The translations under genes were made by a program, and so were the position numbers. A DNA stretch of 64,000 nt from Cupriavidus respiraculi (GTDB taxonomy: Bacteria; Pseudomonadota; Gammaproteobacteria; Burkholderiales; Burkholderiaceae): assembly GCF_914271545.1 (NCBI RefSeq), contig NZ_CAJZAH010000001.1, positions 1,054,001-1,118,000 on the forward strand, written 5' to 3'. The notes beneath the pieces are model-generated. The model was not told where the DNA came from, did not search any database, and saw only the letters and a program-made list of their open reading frames with translations. The first letter of the stretch is position 1; each line of letters begins with the position of its first letter. Shown here piece by piece: positions 41,939-50,943 of this stretch.

Positions 41939-43252
41939 ATGACGCTCCCCGCCACGCCTTCCACCACTGCGCCGGTCACCGTGATCGGCGGCGGCATCGT
42001 CGGCCTGTCCTGCGCGCTGCAATTGCAGCGCGACGGCCATCGGGTCACGGTGATGGAGCGCGCGGGGCCCGGCGAGGGCTGCTCGTTCGGCAATGCCGGC
42101 TGCATCAGCACCGCGTCGGTCGTGCCGATGGCAATGCCGGGGATGCTAGGCAAGGTGCCGTCCTGGCTCGTCGATCCGATGGGGCCGCTGACCGTGCGAT
42201 GGTCCTACCTGCCGCGTGCTCTGCCCTGGCTCGTGCGCTGGATCCGCGCGGGCACGCGCGAGCAGGCCCGCACGACATCGCACGCACTGCATGCCTTGCA
42301 CTCCGGCACCTATCCGGGCTATCGCTCGATGCTCGATGCGGACCAGTACGACGATCTGATCCGCACCCCCGGCCATCTGTACGTGTGGCGCAGCGCCGCG
42401 CTCGGCGACGGCGACCTGCTGGCGCAGTCGATGCGCGATGCGCTCGGCATCGAATCGCAGTGGCTCGGCGCGGGCGAAATCCAGGACCTGGAGCCCTCGC
42501 TGACCAAGGACGTTCGCACCGGCCTGCTGCTGCCCGAGAACGGCTTCACCTGCAATCCCGAACGCCTCGCCAAGACGCTGGCGGCCAACTTCGTCGCTGC
42601 CGGCGGCACCCTGCTGCGCCGCACGGTGCTGGGCTTCGAGATGGGCGAACACGGTCCGCGCACCGTCTATACCGATTGCGGCTCGTATCCGGTGGCGACG
42701 CTGGTGATCTGCGCGGGCGCGTTTTCCACGCGGCTCGCCGGATCGCTTACCGATGTGCGGATTCCGCTGGAGACCGAGCGCGGCTATCACGCCATGCTGA
42801 CCCGGCCGACCGTGGCGCCGGGCCGGCCCATCATGGACTGCGAGAACAAGTTCATCGCCACGCCGATGGAGCACGGCCTGCGCATTGCGGGGACCGTGGA
42901 GATCGGCGGACTCGATGCGGCGCCCGACTTCCGGCGTGCCGCGGTGCTGGCCGAGCATGGCCGGCGACTGTTCCCCGGGCTATCGTACGAGAGCGACAGC
43001 AGCTGGATGGGGCATCGGCCCTCCACGCCCGACGGGCTACCGGTCATCGACCGCTCCGACCGCCATCGCAATGTCTATCTCGCCTTCGGTCACGGGCATC
43101 TGGGCATTACCGAGGCGCCCGGCACGGGGCGCCTGATCGCCGATCTGGTGCGCGGCCGTCAACCCTTTATCGACCCGGCGCCCTTTGGCCTGCGGCGCTT
43201 CGGCGCTGTTGCCGGACACGCCGCCACGGCCGGCGACGTCACCGCGGTCTGA
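41939..43252 (+). CDS. DadA-like FAD-dependent amino-acid dehydrogenase
   Basis: This 437-residue flavoprotein of the DAO/DadA family has VTVIGGGIVGLSCALQL at about residues 13-29, then CSFGNAGCIS, the region after the nucleotide fold typical of D-amino-acid dehydrogenase small subunits. Near the C-terminus, SWMGHRPSTPDGLPVI and FGHGHLGITEAPGTGRL match the FAD-binding end. It should oxidise a D-amino acid or a related secondary amine, passing electrons to the respiratory chain. It follows the tcu terminator closely and converges with a LysR gene (four bases between stops). Confidence 0.85.
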   Translation: MTLPATPSTTAPVTVIGGGIVGLSCALQLQRDGHRVTVMERAGPGEGCSFGNAGCISTASVVPMAMPGMLGKVPSWLVDPMGPLTVRWSYLPRALPWLVRWIRAGTREQARTTSHALHALHSGTYPGYRSMLDADQYDDLIRTPGHLYVWRSAALGDGDLLAQSMRDALGIESQWLGAGEIQDLEPSLTKDVRTGLLLPENGFTCNPERLAKTLAANFVAAGGTLLRRTVLGFEMGEHGPRTVYTDCGSYPVATLVICAGAFSTRLAGSLTDVRIPLETERGYHAMLTRPTVAPGRPIMDCENKFIATPMEHGLRIAGTVEIGGLDAAPDFRRAAVLAEHGRRLFPGLSYESDSSWMGHRPSTPDGLPVIDRSDRHRNVYLAFGHGHLGITEAPGTGRLIADLVRGRQPFIDPAPFGLRRFGAVAGHAATAGDVTAV

Positions 43253-43256
43253 GTCG

Positions 43257-44159
43257 TCAGCCTGCGACCGGCTGGCCCAGCGCCTCGGCCTTGACCCAGG
43301 AGACGAAGGCCTGTTGCTCCGTCGACAAGGGCGCAGTGGCGTCGTTGCAGATGAAATACCCGCGGCCCGTGGACACCGGCAGGTCGAAGGGCATGACGAG
43401 TTCGGCGTCCTGCAACTCGCGCTCGACCAGGCAGGGCTGCACGATAGCGACGCCCATTCCCGCCTTGGCCGCGACGATGAGGTTGATGCTCAGATCGAAG
43501 CCCGGACCGAGCCGCGGCACGCCGCCGATACCGGCCGCATTGAACCAGCGTGCCCAGTTCTCCGGAAAGTTCGTATGGTGCAGCAGCACGGCGCGCGGCA
43601 TATCGGCCGGCGTCCGCAGCCGCGGCAGCAGCGCGGGCGCGCATACCGGCACGACATCGCGTCCCAGCAGATATTCCGCATTGAGCCGGCTCGGCCAGCG
43701 GCGCCGCGGCCGTTTGACGTCGATCCACACATCCACGTCGGTTCGTGTGAAATCCTCGTCGTGACGAAACTGGCGCAGCTCGATGTCGATGCCGGGGTGG
43801 ATGGCATGAAAGCGTGGCAGCCGCGGCATGAGCCATTGCGTGCCGAGCGTCGGAATCACGCTGAGCCGCAGGCGCGGGGAGGCGGCCGGACGAGCAAAGG
43901 CGGTCGCCGCGGCTTCGAGCGCCATCACGTGCCGCTCGGTCAGACCATATAGCTGCTGTCCCTGCGCGGTCGGGGTAACGCCGAAAGGCGAGCGGTCGAA
44001 CAGGCGGCAATCGCCCAGATGCTGCTCCAGCCGTTGTACCGCACGGCTCACCGCGGCTTGCGTCACACATAACACTTCCGCAGCCTGGCGGAAGCTGCCC
44101 AGCCGGTAGACCGCGAGGAAGGCGTGCAATTCCACCAGGGAGGGCGAGCGCAGTTTCAT
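43257..44159 (-). CDS. LysR-type regulator, GcvA-like, divergent from Bug/M20 operon
   Basis: This 300-residue LysR protein has the GcvA-like N-terminus SLVELHAFLAVYRLGSFRQAAEVLCVTQAAVSRAVQRLE and a substrate-binding domain with DVDVWIDVKRP, as in GcvA/TrpI-type regulators. It lies 104 bases from the divergent Bug gene and probably controls the Bug-M20 pair. The inducer could be the N-acyl amino acid that the amidohydrolase cleaves. Confidence 0.84.
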   Translation of the reverse strand: MKLRSPSLVELHAFLAVYRLGSFRQAAEVLCVTQAAVSRAVQRLEQHLGDCRLFDRSPFGVTPTAQGQQLYGLTERHVMALEAAATAFARPAASPRLRLSVIPTLGTQWLMPRLPRFHAIHPGIDIELRQFRHDEDFTRTDVDVWIDVKRPRRRWPSRLNAEYLLGRDVVPVCAPALLPRLRTPADMPRAVLLHHTNFPENWARWFNAAGIGGVPRLGPGFDLSINLIVAAKAGMGVAIVQPCLVERELQDAELVMPFDLPVSTGRGYFICNDATAPLSTEQQAFVSWVKAEALGQPVAG

Positions 44160-44263
44160 GGGGGGCGATTATATCAAGTCATCACCCCTGACGATTTTGT
44201 CGCTTGCCGGGTGCGCGGGGCTCGCAGAGACTTGGTCCCAAGCCAACTCTGCTGCCTCCAAAG

Positions 44264-45250
44264 ATGACCCACGATCGCCGCAAATTCCTCCGCACCGCCG
44301 CCGCAGGCGGACTGGGCATGCTCGCCTTCCCCGCCATCGGGCAGTCGAAGTACCCCGCCAAGCCGATCACACTGGTGGTGCCCTTCTCCCCTGGTGGCTC
44401 GGTCGACAATTCCGGCCGGCTGATCGCGGATCGCCTGAGCCGGTTGCTCGGCCAGCCCGTGGTGGTGGAAAACCGCGGCGGCGCCGGCGGCGCCATCGGG
44501 TCGAGCTTCGTCGCCAAGGCCGCGCCGGATGGCTACACGCTGATCGTCACCTCGCAAAGCACGCATGTGGTCAACCCCGCGGTCAACCCGAAGCTGCCGT
44601 ACGACGCGATCAAGGACTTCGCGCCGATCACGCTGATCGACCGGCTCGCCAACGTGCTGCTGGTCAGCGCCAATCTGCCGATCCAGACCTTCGACGATCT
44701 TGTCAAATACGCACGCGCCAATCCCGGCAAGCTGAACTACGCCAGCGCGGGCACGGGATCGGTATCGCACCTGAGCATGGAGCTGCTGAAGAACCAGGCC
44801 AATATTCCGATGGTCCACGTGCCCTACCGCGGCGCGGGCGTGGCACTGACCGACCTGATTGCCGGCAACGTGCAACTGGCCTGGAACAACCTGTCCTCCA
44901 ACCTCGCCAATATCCGCAACGGCAAGCTGCGCGCGCTGGCGGTGGCCTCCCCCTCGCACGTGCCCCAACTGCCGGGCGTGCCCACCTTCGCCGAACTGAA
45001 GCTGCCCGACCTGAACCTGACGTCCTGGACCGGACTTGCCGCGCCGGCGAACACGCCGGCGCCGATCATCCAGCAACTCTATGTCGCCACGCGCCAGATC
45101 CTGGACGACCCTGCGACCCGCGCCGCCTGGGTCGAACGCGGCATGATGGTGCCGGAAAACGTCACGCCGGCCGCCTACCGTGCCGAGATCGCCGAGCGCA
45201 TCCGCTTTTACCAGCGCGTCGCCAAGGCGAACAACATCACGGTCGAGTAA
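44264..45250 (+). CDS. Bug-type solute-binding protein with a Tat-type signal
   Basis: This 328-residue TctC-family receptor begins MTHDRRKFLRTAAAGGLGM, a twin-arginine motif (RR at residues 5-6 followed by K-F-L) with a short hydrophobic core. It should therefore be exported folded, unlike the two Sec-type Bug proteins in this window. The family motifs are present: ITLVVPFSPGGSVDNSGRL, VVENRGGAGGAIGSSFVA, HVPYRGAGVALTDLIAG and LPGVPTFAELKLPD. An in-frame ATG 20 codons upstream would bury the Tat motif, so I start here. Three bases separate it from the M20 hydrolase gene. Confidence 0.86.
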   Translation: MTHDRRKFLRTAAAGGLGMLAFPAIGQSKYPAKPITLVVPFSPGGSVDNSGRLIADRLSRLLGQPVVVENRGGAGGAIGSSFVAKAAPDGYTLIVTSQSTHVVNPAVNPKLPYDAIKDFAPITLIDRLANVLLVSANLPIQTFDDLVKYARANPGKLNYASAGTGSVSHLSMELLKNQANIPMVHVPYRGAGVALTDLIAGNVQLAWNNLSSNLANIRNGKLRALAVASPSHVPQLPGVPTFAELKLPDLNLTSWTGLAAPANTPAPIIQQLYVATRQILDDPATRAAWVERGMMVPENVTPAAYRAEIAERIRFYQRVAKANNITVE

Positions 45251-45253
45251 GGC

Positions 45254-46453
45254 ATGACGGCTTCCGAGGCATCTTCCCAGTCCTATACCGAAGTGGCCGA
45301 CCTGCTGCCGCTGCAGGCCGAACTGGCCGCCATCCGCCATCATCTGCACCAGCACCCGGAACTCGCGTTCAAGGAGCACGGCACCGCTGGGTATATCGCC
45401 GGCAAGCTGCGCGAGTGGGGCTATGCAGTGACCACCGGCATCGCCGGGACCGGGCTGGTGGCGACGCTGCAGGCCGGCTCCGGGCCCCGGCGCCTGGGCC
45501 TGCGAGCCGACATGGACGCGCTGCCGATCCAGGAGGCGACCGGCCTGGCCTATGCCAGCGCCAATGCCGGCGTGATGCATGCCTGCGGACACGACGGCCA
45601 CTCCGCCATGCTCCTGGGCGCGGCGCTCTGGCTGGCGCGCACGCGCCGGTTCTCCGGCACCTTGCACCTGATCTTCCAGCCGGCCGAAGAGCGCGGCTTC
45701 GACAGCGGCGGCAAGGCGATGGTGGACGCGGGTCTGTTCGACCGCTTCCCGTGCGACATGGTCTTCGCCATGCACAATCACCCGGGCGAGCCGCAGGGCC
45801 ATTTCATGGTGCGCTCCGGACCCTTCATGGCCGCGGGCGACCGCGTGTTCGTCAAGATCAAAGGCGTGGGCGGTCACGCCGCGCGGCCGCACCAGACTGT
45901 CGATCCGCTGGTTGCGGCGTCCGCCGTGGTGATGGCGTTGCAGACCATCGTCTCGCGCAACGTCGATCCCAATGACCCGGCCGTGGTGACGGTGGGCCGC
46001 CTGCGTGCCGGCGACGCGCTGAACGTGATTCCCGCCGAGGCCGAGATCGGCATCAGCGTCCGCTCCTTCAGTCCCGCGGTGCGTGCCCTGCTGAAGGAGC
46101 GCATCTGCACCGTCATCGATGCCACCGCCAAGGCGTACGGCGCCACCGCCCAGATCGACTATGTGGAGGGATATCCGACCGTGGTCAACGAGCCGGAAGC
46201 CACCGCGTTCGCGGCGCAGGTTGCCGCCGAACTGGTCGGCGAAGAGCGCGTGGCGCGCGACTATCCGCAGCTCATGGGCAGCGAGGACTTCGCTTACATG
46301 CTGCAGGTCTGCTCCGGGGCGCTGATCCGCATTGGCAATGGCCCGGCCAGCAACGGCCGCGGCTTGCACAATCCTGGCTACGACTTCCACGACGGCAATC
46401 TGGCCATTGGGGCTGCGCTCTGGTGCCGGCTGGCTGAACGGTTTCTGCGGTAA
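45254..46453 (+). CDS. M20D-family amidohydrolase (hippurate/N-acyl amino acid hydrolase-like)
   Basis: This 399-residue metalloenzyme has the M20 pattern: IRHHLHQHPELAFKEHGTA, GLRADMDALPIQE, HACGHDGHSAMLLGAA (metal Cys/His), FQPAEERGFDSGGKAMV (Glu ligands) and GSEDFAYML (C-terminal metal region). Such enzymes hydrolyse N-acyl amino acids such as hippurate, or indole-acetyl amino acids, to acid plus amino acid in the cytoplasm. With the Bug protein upstream and the divergent LysR it forms an uptake-and-cleavage module. Confidence 0.87.
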   Translation: MTASEASSQSYTEVADLLPLQAELAAIRHHLHQHPELAFKEHGTAGYIAGKLREWGYAVTTGIAGTGLVATLQAGSGPRRLGLRADMDALPIQEATGLAYASANAGVMHACGHDGHSAMLLGAALWLARTRRFSGTLHLIFQPAEERGFDSGGKAMVDAGLFDRFPCDMVFAMHNHPGEPQGHFMVRSGPFMAAGDRVFVKIKGVGGHAARPHQTVDPLVAASAVVMALQTIVSRNVDPNDPAVVTVGRLRAGDALNVIPAEAEIGISVRSFSPAVRALLKERICTVIDATAKAYGATAQIDYVEGYPTVVNEPEATAFAAQVAAELVGEERVARDYPQLMGSEDFAYMLQVCSGALIRIGNGPASNGRGLHNPGYDFHDGNLAIGAALWCRLAERFLR

Positions 46454-46587
46454 GCCGCTCGCGCCGATAGTGTGGGCGCCACGGGTGCCGGACGGCACGT
46501 GCGTCCCGGCGCAGCACGGACACCTCCACCGCCTGAGCGGAGTCGCCCATCCGATACACGCGTTGCGAGGACGGACATCCCGCTGAT

Positions 46588-46610
46588 AAGATGCATTACT
46601 AACGCATCTT
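46588..46610. promoter_or_regulatory. NsrR-like operator upstream of nnrS
   Basis: The 23 bases starting AAGATGCATTA and ending TAACGCATCTT form a dyad with 10 of 11 matching positions per arm around a central C. This fits the published NsrR consensus of AAGATGCAT arms. It overlaps a possible extended -10 (TGATAAGAT, 46584-46592) with TTGCGA (46563-46568) upstream. NsrR bound here would block nnrS until nitric oxide damages its Fe-S cluster. The nsrR gene itself is 8 kb downstream. Confidence 0.75.
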
Positions 46611-46655
46611 TGAGGCCGGACCGATTCCATGACAGGCGGCCCGGCGAACGGAGCC

Positions 46656-47840
46656 ATGATGTCCGAGCGCAGCCACCTTGCCACTTCCCTTGCCGACTGG
46701 CCACCGCTACGCCTCGGCTTCCGGCCCTTCTACCTGCTCGCCGCGGCTTGCGCCGTCGCGCTGATGCCCCTGTGGCTGCTCGTCTTCACCGGCAGGACGC
46801 AGCCTGCCTCTGCACTGCCGCCGGTGCTGTGGCATGGCCACGAGATGCTGTTCGGCATGTTCGCCGCGGTGATCGTGGGCTTCCTGTTCACCGCGGGCAA
46901 GACATGGACCGGGCTGCAGACGCCGCGCGGGCTGCCGCTGGCGATGTTGGCTGCGCTGTGGCTGGCCGCGCGCGTCGCCGCGGTGACCGGCCCTTATCCA
47001 CTGTTCGCGCTGCTGGACCTCGCGTTCCTGCCAATCGCATCGGTGACGTTCGCCCGGCTGCTGATCCGCTCGCGCAATTACCGCAACCTGGGCGTCGCCG
47101 CCATCCTGGGGCTGCTGGCGCTTGCCAACCTCTGTTTCCATCTTGGACTCGGCGCGGTGCCGGCCCTGTCGCCACGCGGCGCGCTGCACGCCGGGCTGGC
47201 GCTGCTCGTGCTGCTCGAAACCGTGATTGCCGGCCGCGTCATTCCGCTCTTCACCCGCAATGCCGTGCCCGGCCTGGACACCGCGGTGCCGCCATGGCGC
47301 GAGCGGCTGGTCATGGCAGCAACCGCGATGGGTCTGACGCTGTGGCTCGCCGGTGCGCCGCCGCTGTTCGCCACGCCGGTACTCGCTGCCGCCGCCGTGC
47401 TGCATGCATGGCGGCTGGCAAGCTGGCGGCCCTGGGCCACGCGGGGACGACCCATCCTGTGGATCCTGCACCTGGCCTACGCATGGTTACCCGTCGGCCT
47501 GGGCTTGCTGGCCATCGCGCTGGGGCGCGGACAATCCGACTCGCCCCCGCTGCACGCACTCGCCGTTGGCGCCAGCGCCGGCCTGATGCTGGCAATGATG
47601 ACGCGCAGCGCGCGCGGCCACACGGGCCGCACGCTGCAGGCTTCGCGCGTGGACGCCTGGTCCTATCGCCTGATCCTTCTGGCGGCGGCGTTGCGAGTCG
47701 TGGTGCCGATGCTTCCCGCGGCATGGTTTCTGCCGGGCATGGCGATGGCCGCGCTGGCCTTCGCCGCGGCCTTCCTGCTGTTCGCCTTGTCGTATGGGCC
47801 CTGGCTGCTGACGCCGCGGCTGGACGGGCGCGACGGCTGA
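46656..47840 (+). CDS. nnrS: NnrS-family haem/copper membrane protein
   Basis: This 394-residue integral membrane protein has about twelve hydrophobic segments. The NnrS signature appears at the N-terminus (LRLGFRPFYLLAAACA), followed by LWHGHEMLFGMFAAVIVGFLFTA with candidate metal-binding histidines. NnrS relieves nitrosative stress and is often under NO-responsive regulators. I chose the ATG at 46656 because GGAG precedes it; an ATG nine codons upstream is possible. An NsrR-like box lies 46 bases before the start. Confidence 0.87.
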   Translation: MMSERSHLATSLADWPPLRLGFRPFYLLAAACAVALMPLWLLVFTGRTQPASALPPVLWHGHEMLFGMFAAVIVGFLFTAGKTWTGLQTPRGLPLAMLAALWLAARVAAVTGPYPLFALLDLAFLPIASVTFARLLIRSRNYRNLGVAAILGLLALANLCFHLGLGAVPALSPRGALHAGLALLVLLETVIAGRVIPLFTRNAVPGLDTAVPPWRERLVMAATAMGLTLWLAGAPPLFATPVLAAAAVLHAWRLASWRPWATRGRPILWILHLAYAWLPVGLGLLAIALGRGQSDSPPLHALAVGASAGLMLAMMTRSARGHTGRTLQASRVDAWSYRLILLAAALRVVVPMLPAAWFLPGMAMAALAFAAAFLLFALSYGPWLLTPRLDGRDG

Positions 47841-47898
47841 CATAGCGCCGACGGCCCGGCGGTCGGGCCCGTGCCGCCGGCAATGACCGCACCGCCGT

Positions 47899-48699
47899 TC
47901 AGCCGCGCGCCGCGCGGGCCGTGCGCACTGCCTCCAGGATGACCTTGGCCACGTCCTCCGGGCGGGATTGCTGGGGCACATGGCTCGTCGGCAGGCTGGT
48001 GATCCGCGCCTTGATGCGGGTTGCCATCGCGCGCTGCAGTTCGGGCTGGATCATGCGGTCCTTCTCGCTCACGATGTACCAAGAAGGCCGTCCTTTCCAC
48101 GCTGCGCCGGTGGTCGTCTCGCCGAAGGCCTTGGCCTGGATCGGCCCTTGGGTGGCCGCCATCACGCGCGTGCGTGCCGGCGGCAGATCCTGCGCGAAAT
48201 CGGAGGCGATGGCCGCGGCCGGCAGCGACAAATACCCTTCCGCGTCGGCCACCAGCTTGGCGATGCCCGGCGGGGTGGGATACCCCTTGCCCAGTTCCTC
48301 GGTGGACTGCCCCGCATCCGGCGCGAACGCCGCCACATACACCAGTGCCGATACCTTGTCGCTCTGGCCCGCCTCGGTAATCACCGTGCCGCCCCACGAA
48401 TGGCCCACCAGCACCACGTTGCCCGGCTGGTTGTCGATGGCGCGGCGCGTGGTCGCGACATCGTCGCGCAGCGAGGTCAGGCTGTTCTGCACGGCCTGCA
48501 CCTTGATGCCCTTGGCCTGCAGCAGCGGAATGACCCTGGCCCAGTCCGAGCCGTCGGCAAAGGCGCCGTGAACGATGACGACGGATGGATCGCCGCCCGA
48601 TCTGGCGGCCGCGATGGCCGGTCCGGCGGCTGCGGCGAGCCCGCTGGTCGACAGCGCCGCGATGGCGGATGCGAGGATAATGGCGTTCCGATTCAACAT
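47899..48699 (-). CDS. Exported alpha/beta hydrolase
   Basis: This 266-residue protein has a Sec signal peptide (core about residues 6-24) and an alpha/beta hydrolase fold. The oxyanion segment is VVIVHGAFADGS, the nucleophile elbow is VGHSWGGTV, and the C-terminal His is in LPTSHVPQQSRPE. It resembles secreted or periplasmic esterase/lactonase-like proteins annotated as alpha/beta hydrolases. The substrate is unknown. AGGAG lies seven bases before the ATG at 48699. It converges on nnrS and is divergent from the HD/LuxR regulator gene, 111 bases away. Confidence 0.84.
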   Translation of the reverse strand: MLNRNAIILASAIAALSTSGLAAAAGPAIAAARSGGDPSVVIVHGAFADGSDWARVIPLLQAKGIKVQAVQNSLTSLRDDVATTRRAIDNQPGNVVLVGHSWGGTVITEAGQSDKVSALVYVAAFAPDAGQSTEELGKGYPTPPGIAKLVADAEGYLSLPAAAIASDFAQDLPPARTRVMAATQGPIQAKAFGETTTGAAWKGRPSWYIVSEKDRMIQPELQRAMATRIKARITSLPTSHVPQQSRPEDVAKVILEAVRTARAARG

Positions 48700-48810
48700 G
48701 GTGGTGCTCCTGTCAATGACACGGCCTTTCCGTGACTGGAGCCAGTATCGGGATTCGACTCGCCTGCTTGCATCGGACATTTATCCGACCCGCCCATCGA
48801 CAGTCCGCCC

Positions 48811-50289
48811 ATGACCCTTCCCGCGCCCGATTCCGGCTTCATCCAGGCCCGCGACGCCATGCTGGCGCTCGCTTTCATCGGCGATCTCAGCATGGGCCGT
48901 CCGACGGACCACTCGCCGCGCACCGCGCGGCTGGCGGCGTGGCTCGCCCTGGCGTCGGGCGGTTCCGGGGCAGACTGCGACGCCGCGCGCTGCGTGGCCT
49001 TGCTGCGATGGTCTGGCTGCACCGCCAACGCGGCGGGATTCGAATCGCTGCTGGGCGACGACGTGGCGGGCCGCGATGCGCTGCTGACACTGACGCTGCC
49101 GCCGCTCGCGCCGCGGGAACAGCAGCGCATGCTCCCGCTGGCGGAAATCCATTGCGAGGTCTCCGGAGAAATCGGCGTCATGCTCGGCATGGGGCCACAG
49201 GTGGTCGCCGGCCTGCGCCATATCTTCGAGCGTTACGATGGGGAAGGCATGCCGGGGGAACTGGATGGCGCCGACGTGCCGGAGGTCGTGTATCGCGTCA
49301 ACCTGGCCAGCGACCTGGAGATCCTGTCACGCGCCCACGGCGTCGAACGCGCGCTCGCGCATGTCGAAGCCAATGCCGGCCAGCGCTATCCGCGCCGGCT
49401 GACGCAGACAGCGCTGCGCGAGGCGAAGCGCTGGCTGGCGGAACTGGACGGAATGGACGACGACCTGCGCGACGGCTTGCGCGACGATATTCGGTCGGGC
49501 GACGCCCCGACGGTGCCGCTGGCGCTCGTGGGCGACGTGATCGATCTCAAGCTGCCATGGATGGCGGGCTATTCGCGCCAGGCCGCGGAACTGGGGCTCG
49601 CCGCGTCACGCGCCATCGGGCTGAATGCGACCGCAGCGGCAGCCGTCCAGCGGGCCGCGCTGATCCATGGCATCGGACGAGCCGCCTTGCCCAACCGCCT
49701 GTGGAACACGCCCGGCAGACTCCATGCCGCCGACTGGGAGCGCGTGCGGCTGATGCCCTACTGGACCGACCGCGCCGCCCGCCGCCTGCGCGGCCTGGCG
49801 GGCGAGGCCCGGCTTGCATCCTGCGCCTATGAACGGTTGGACGGCAACGGCTATTTCCGCGGCCTGTCCGGCGACATGCTCGGCCAGGATGCGCGCGTGC
49901 TGGCGGTGGCGATTGCATGGACGGCGCTGCGCGCCAGGCGGCCCTGGAGGGAGGCGATGTCCGCGCGGGAGGCGGCCGCCGTGTTGCAAGGTGAAGCGGC
50001 GAAGGGCCGGCTCGACCCGGTAGCCGTCGATGCCACCATCGCTACGGCCTGCGGACGCAGCGCGCGTATCCCGGAGACGGTGTCGCGGGCCTCCGCGCTG
50101 CTCTCCGAACGGGAAACCGAAGTCTTGCGCCGCATCAGCCTGGGCGAGAGCAACAAGGAAGTCGCCCGCGTGCTGGCCATCAGCCCGAGCACAGTACGCA
50201 CGCACATGGAGAGCATCTTCCGCAAGCTGGAATGCACCACGCGCGCAGCGGCGACGCTGAAAGGCTTTACGCTCGGGCTGCTGCAGTAG
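48811..50289 (+). CDS. Degenerate HD-GYP-like protein fused to a LuxR-type DNA-binding domain
   Basis: The 492-residue protein has two HD-related halves and a C-terminal LuxR helix-turn-helix (LSERETEVLRRISLGESNKEVARVLAISPSTVRTHM, about residues 431-466). In the first half RYDGEGMPGEL (near 141) recalls the GYP loop. In the second, ALIHGIGRAALP (near 284) stands where HDIGK is expected, and RLDGNGYFRGL (near 344) where DGxGYPxGL is expected. The catalytic HD and GYP residues are thus altered (HG, GYF), so cyclic-di-GMP hydrolysis is unlikely and ligand sensing more likely. It is divergent from the exported hydrolase gene, a plausible target. Confidence 0.8.
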   Translation: MTLPAPDSGFIQARDAMLALAFIGDLSMGRPTDHSPRTARLAAWLALASGGSGADCDAARCVALLRWSGCTANAAGFESLLGDDVAGRDALLTLTLPPLAPREQQRMLPLAEIHCEVSGEIGVMLGMGPQVVAGLRHIFERYDGEGMPGELDGADVPEVVYRVNLASDLEILSRAHGVERALAHVEANAGQRYPRRLTQTALREAKRWLAELDGMDDDLRDGLRDDIRSGDAPTVPLALVGDVIDLKLPWMAGYSRQAAELGLAASRAIGLNATAAAAVQRAALIHGIGRAALPNRLWNTPGRLHAADWERVRLMPYWTDRAARRLRGLAGEARLASCAYERLDGNGYFRGLSGDMLGQDARVLAVAIAWTALRARRPWREAMSAREAAAVLQGEAAKGRLDPVAVDATIATACGRSARIPETVSRASALLSERETEVLRRISLGESNKEVARVLAISPSTVRTHMESIFRKLECTTRAAATLKGFTLGLLQ

Positions 50290-50295
50290 CGCCGC

Positions 50296-50943
50296 TCAGG
50301 CGGGCGCGAACGAAGGGACGAGTGCATCCAGGCTGCTTTGCAGCCATTTCCGCGCATCGGCCTCCACCACCGCCAGCGGTGCCTCCGAGAACGCCAGACC
50401 CGTCGATGCGGCGAAGCTCACGCTCTTCAGACCGATCACGCCCAGCGCGGCCCGCAGGTACGGCCGGAAGAAGTCCGGCTGCGTCGGCGGTTCGCGGAAC
50501 ATCCCGCCGCCGGCGGACACGGCCACCAGCGTGGGCCGGTCACGCAACAGGCCAACCTTGCCCTGCGGCGTGGTGTGGAAGGTCACGTCGCGGCGCACGA
50601 CATAGTCGATCCACGTCTTGAGGGCGGCCGGCACGGTGAAGTTGTGCACCGGCGTCGAGATCACCAGCAGGTCTGCACGATCCAGCTCCGCGATCAGCTC
50701 GTCCGAGACGGCCAGCGACGGGCCATAGCGGGCCCGCGCCTCGGCGATCGGCACCACCAGCGATTCGGCGTATTCGGCCGACAGCGGCGGCAGCGGCTCG
50801 ATGCCGATCCGGCGCTCGGTCAGCCGCACGGTCCTGCCGAGATGGGCCTCGATCGGTGCGATCAGTTCGCGTCCGAGGTGGCGGCTGGTGGAGCGCTCGC
50901 GGCGCGGGCTGCAGTCGATCAGCAGCAGTTCGAGAGGTTTCAT
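50296..50943 (-). CDS. azoR: FMN-dependent NADH-azoreductase-like flavodoxin-fold protein
   Basis: This 215-residue protein has the AzoR layout: LLIDCSPRRERSTSRHLG phosphate-binding loop at the N-terminus, LVISTPVHNFTVPAALKTWIDYVVR for the FMN ring, and AVSAGGGMF. It would reduce azo dyes or quinones using NADH. The ATG overlaps the stop codon of the upstream GNAT gene by one base (TGATG), and AAGGA precedes it. The pair is divergent from a MocR-type regulator 98 bases away, which probably controls it. Confidence 0.84.
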   Translation of the reverse strand: MKPLELLLIDCSPRRERSTSRHLGRELIAPIEAHLGRTVRLTERRIGIEPLPPLSAEYAESLVVPIAEARARYGPSLAVSDELIAELDRADLLVISTPVHNFTVPAALKTWIDYVVRRDVTFHTTPQGKVGLLRDRPTLVAVSAGGGMFREPPTQPDFFRPYLRAALGVIGLKSVSFAASTGLAFSEAPLAVVEADARKWLQSSLDALVPSFAPA

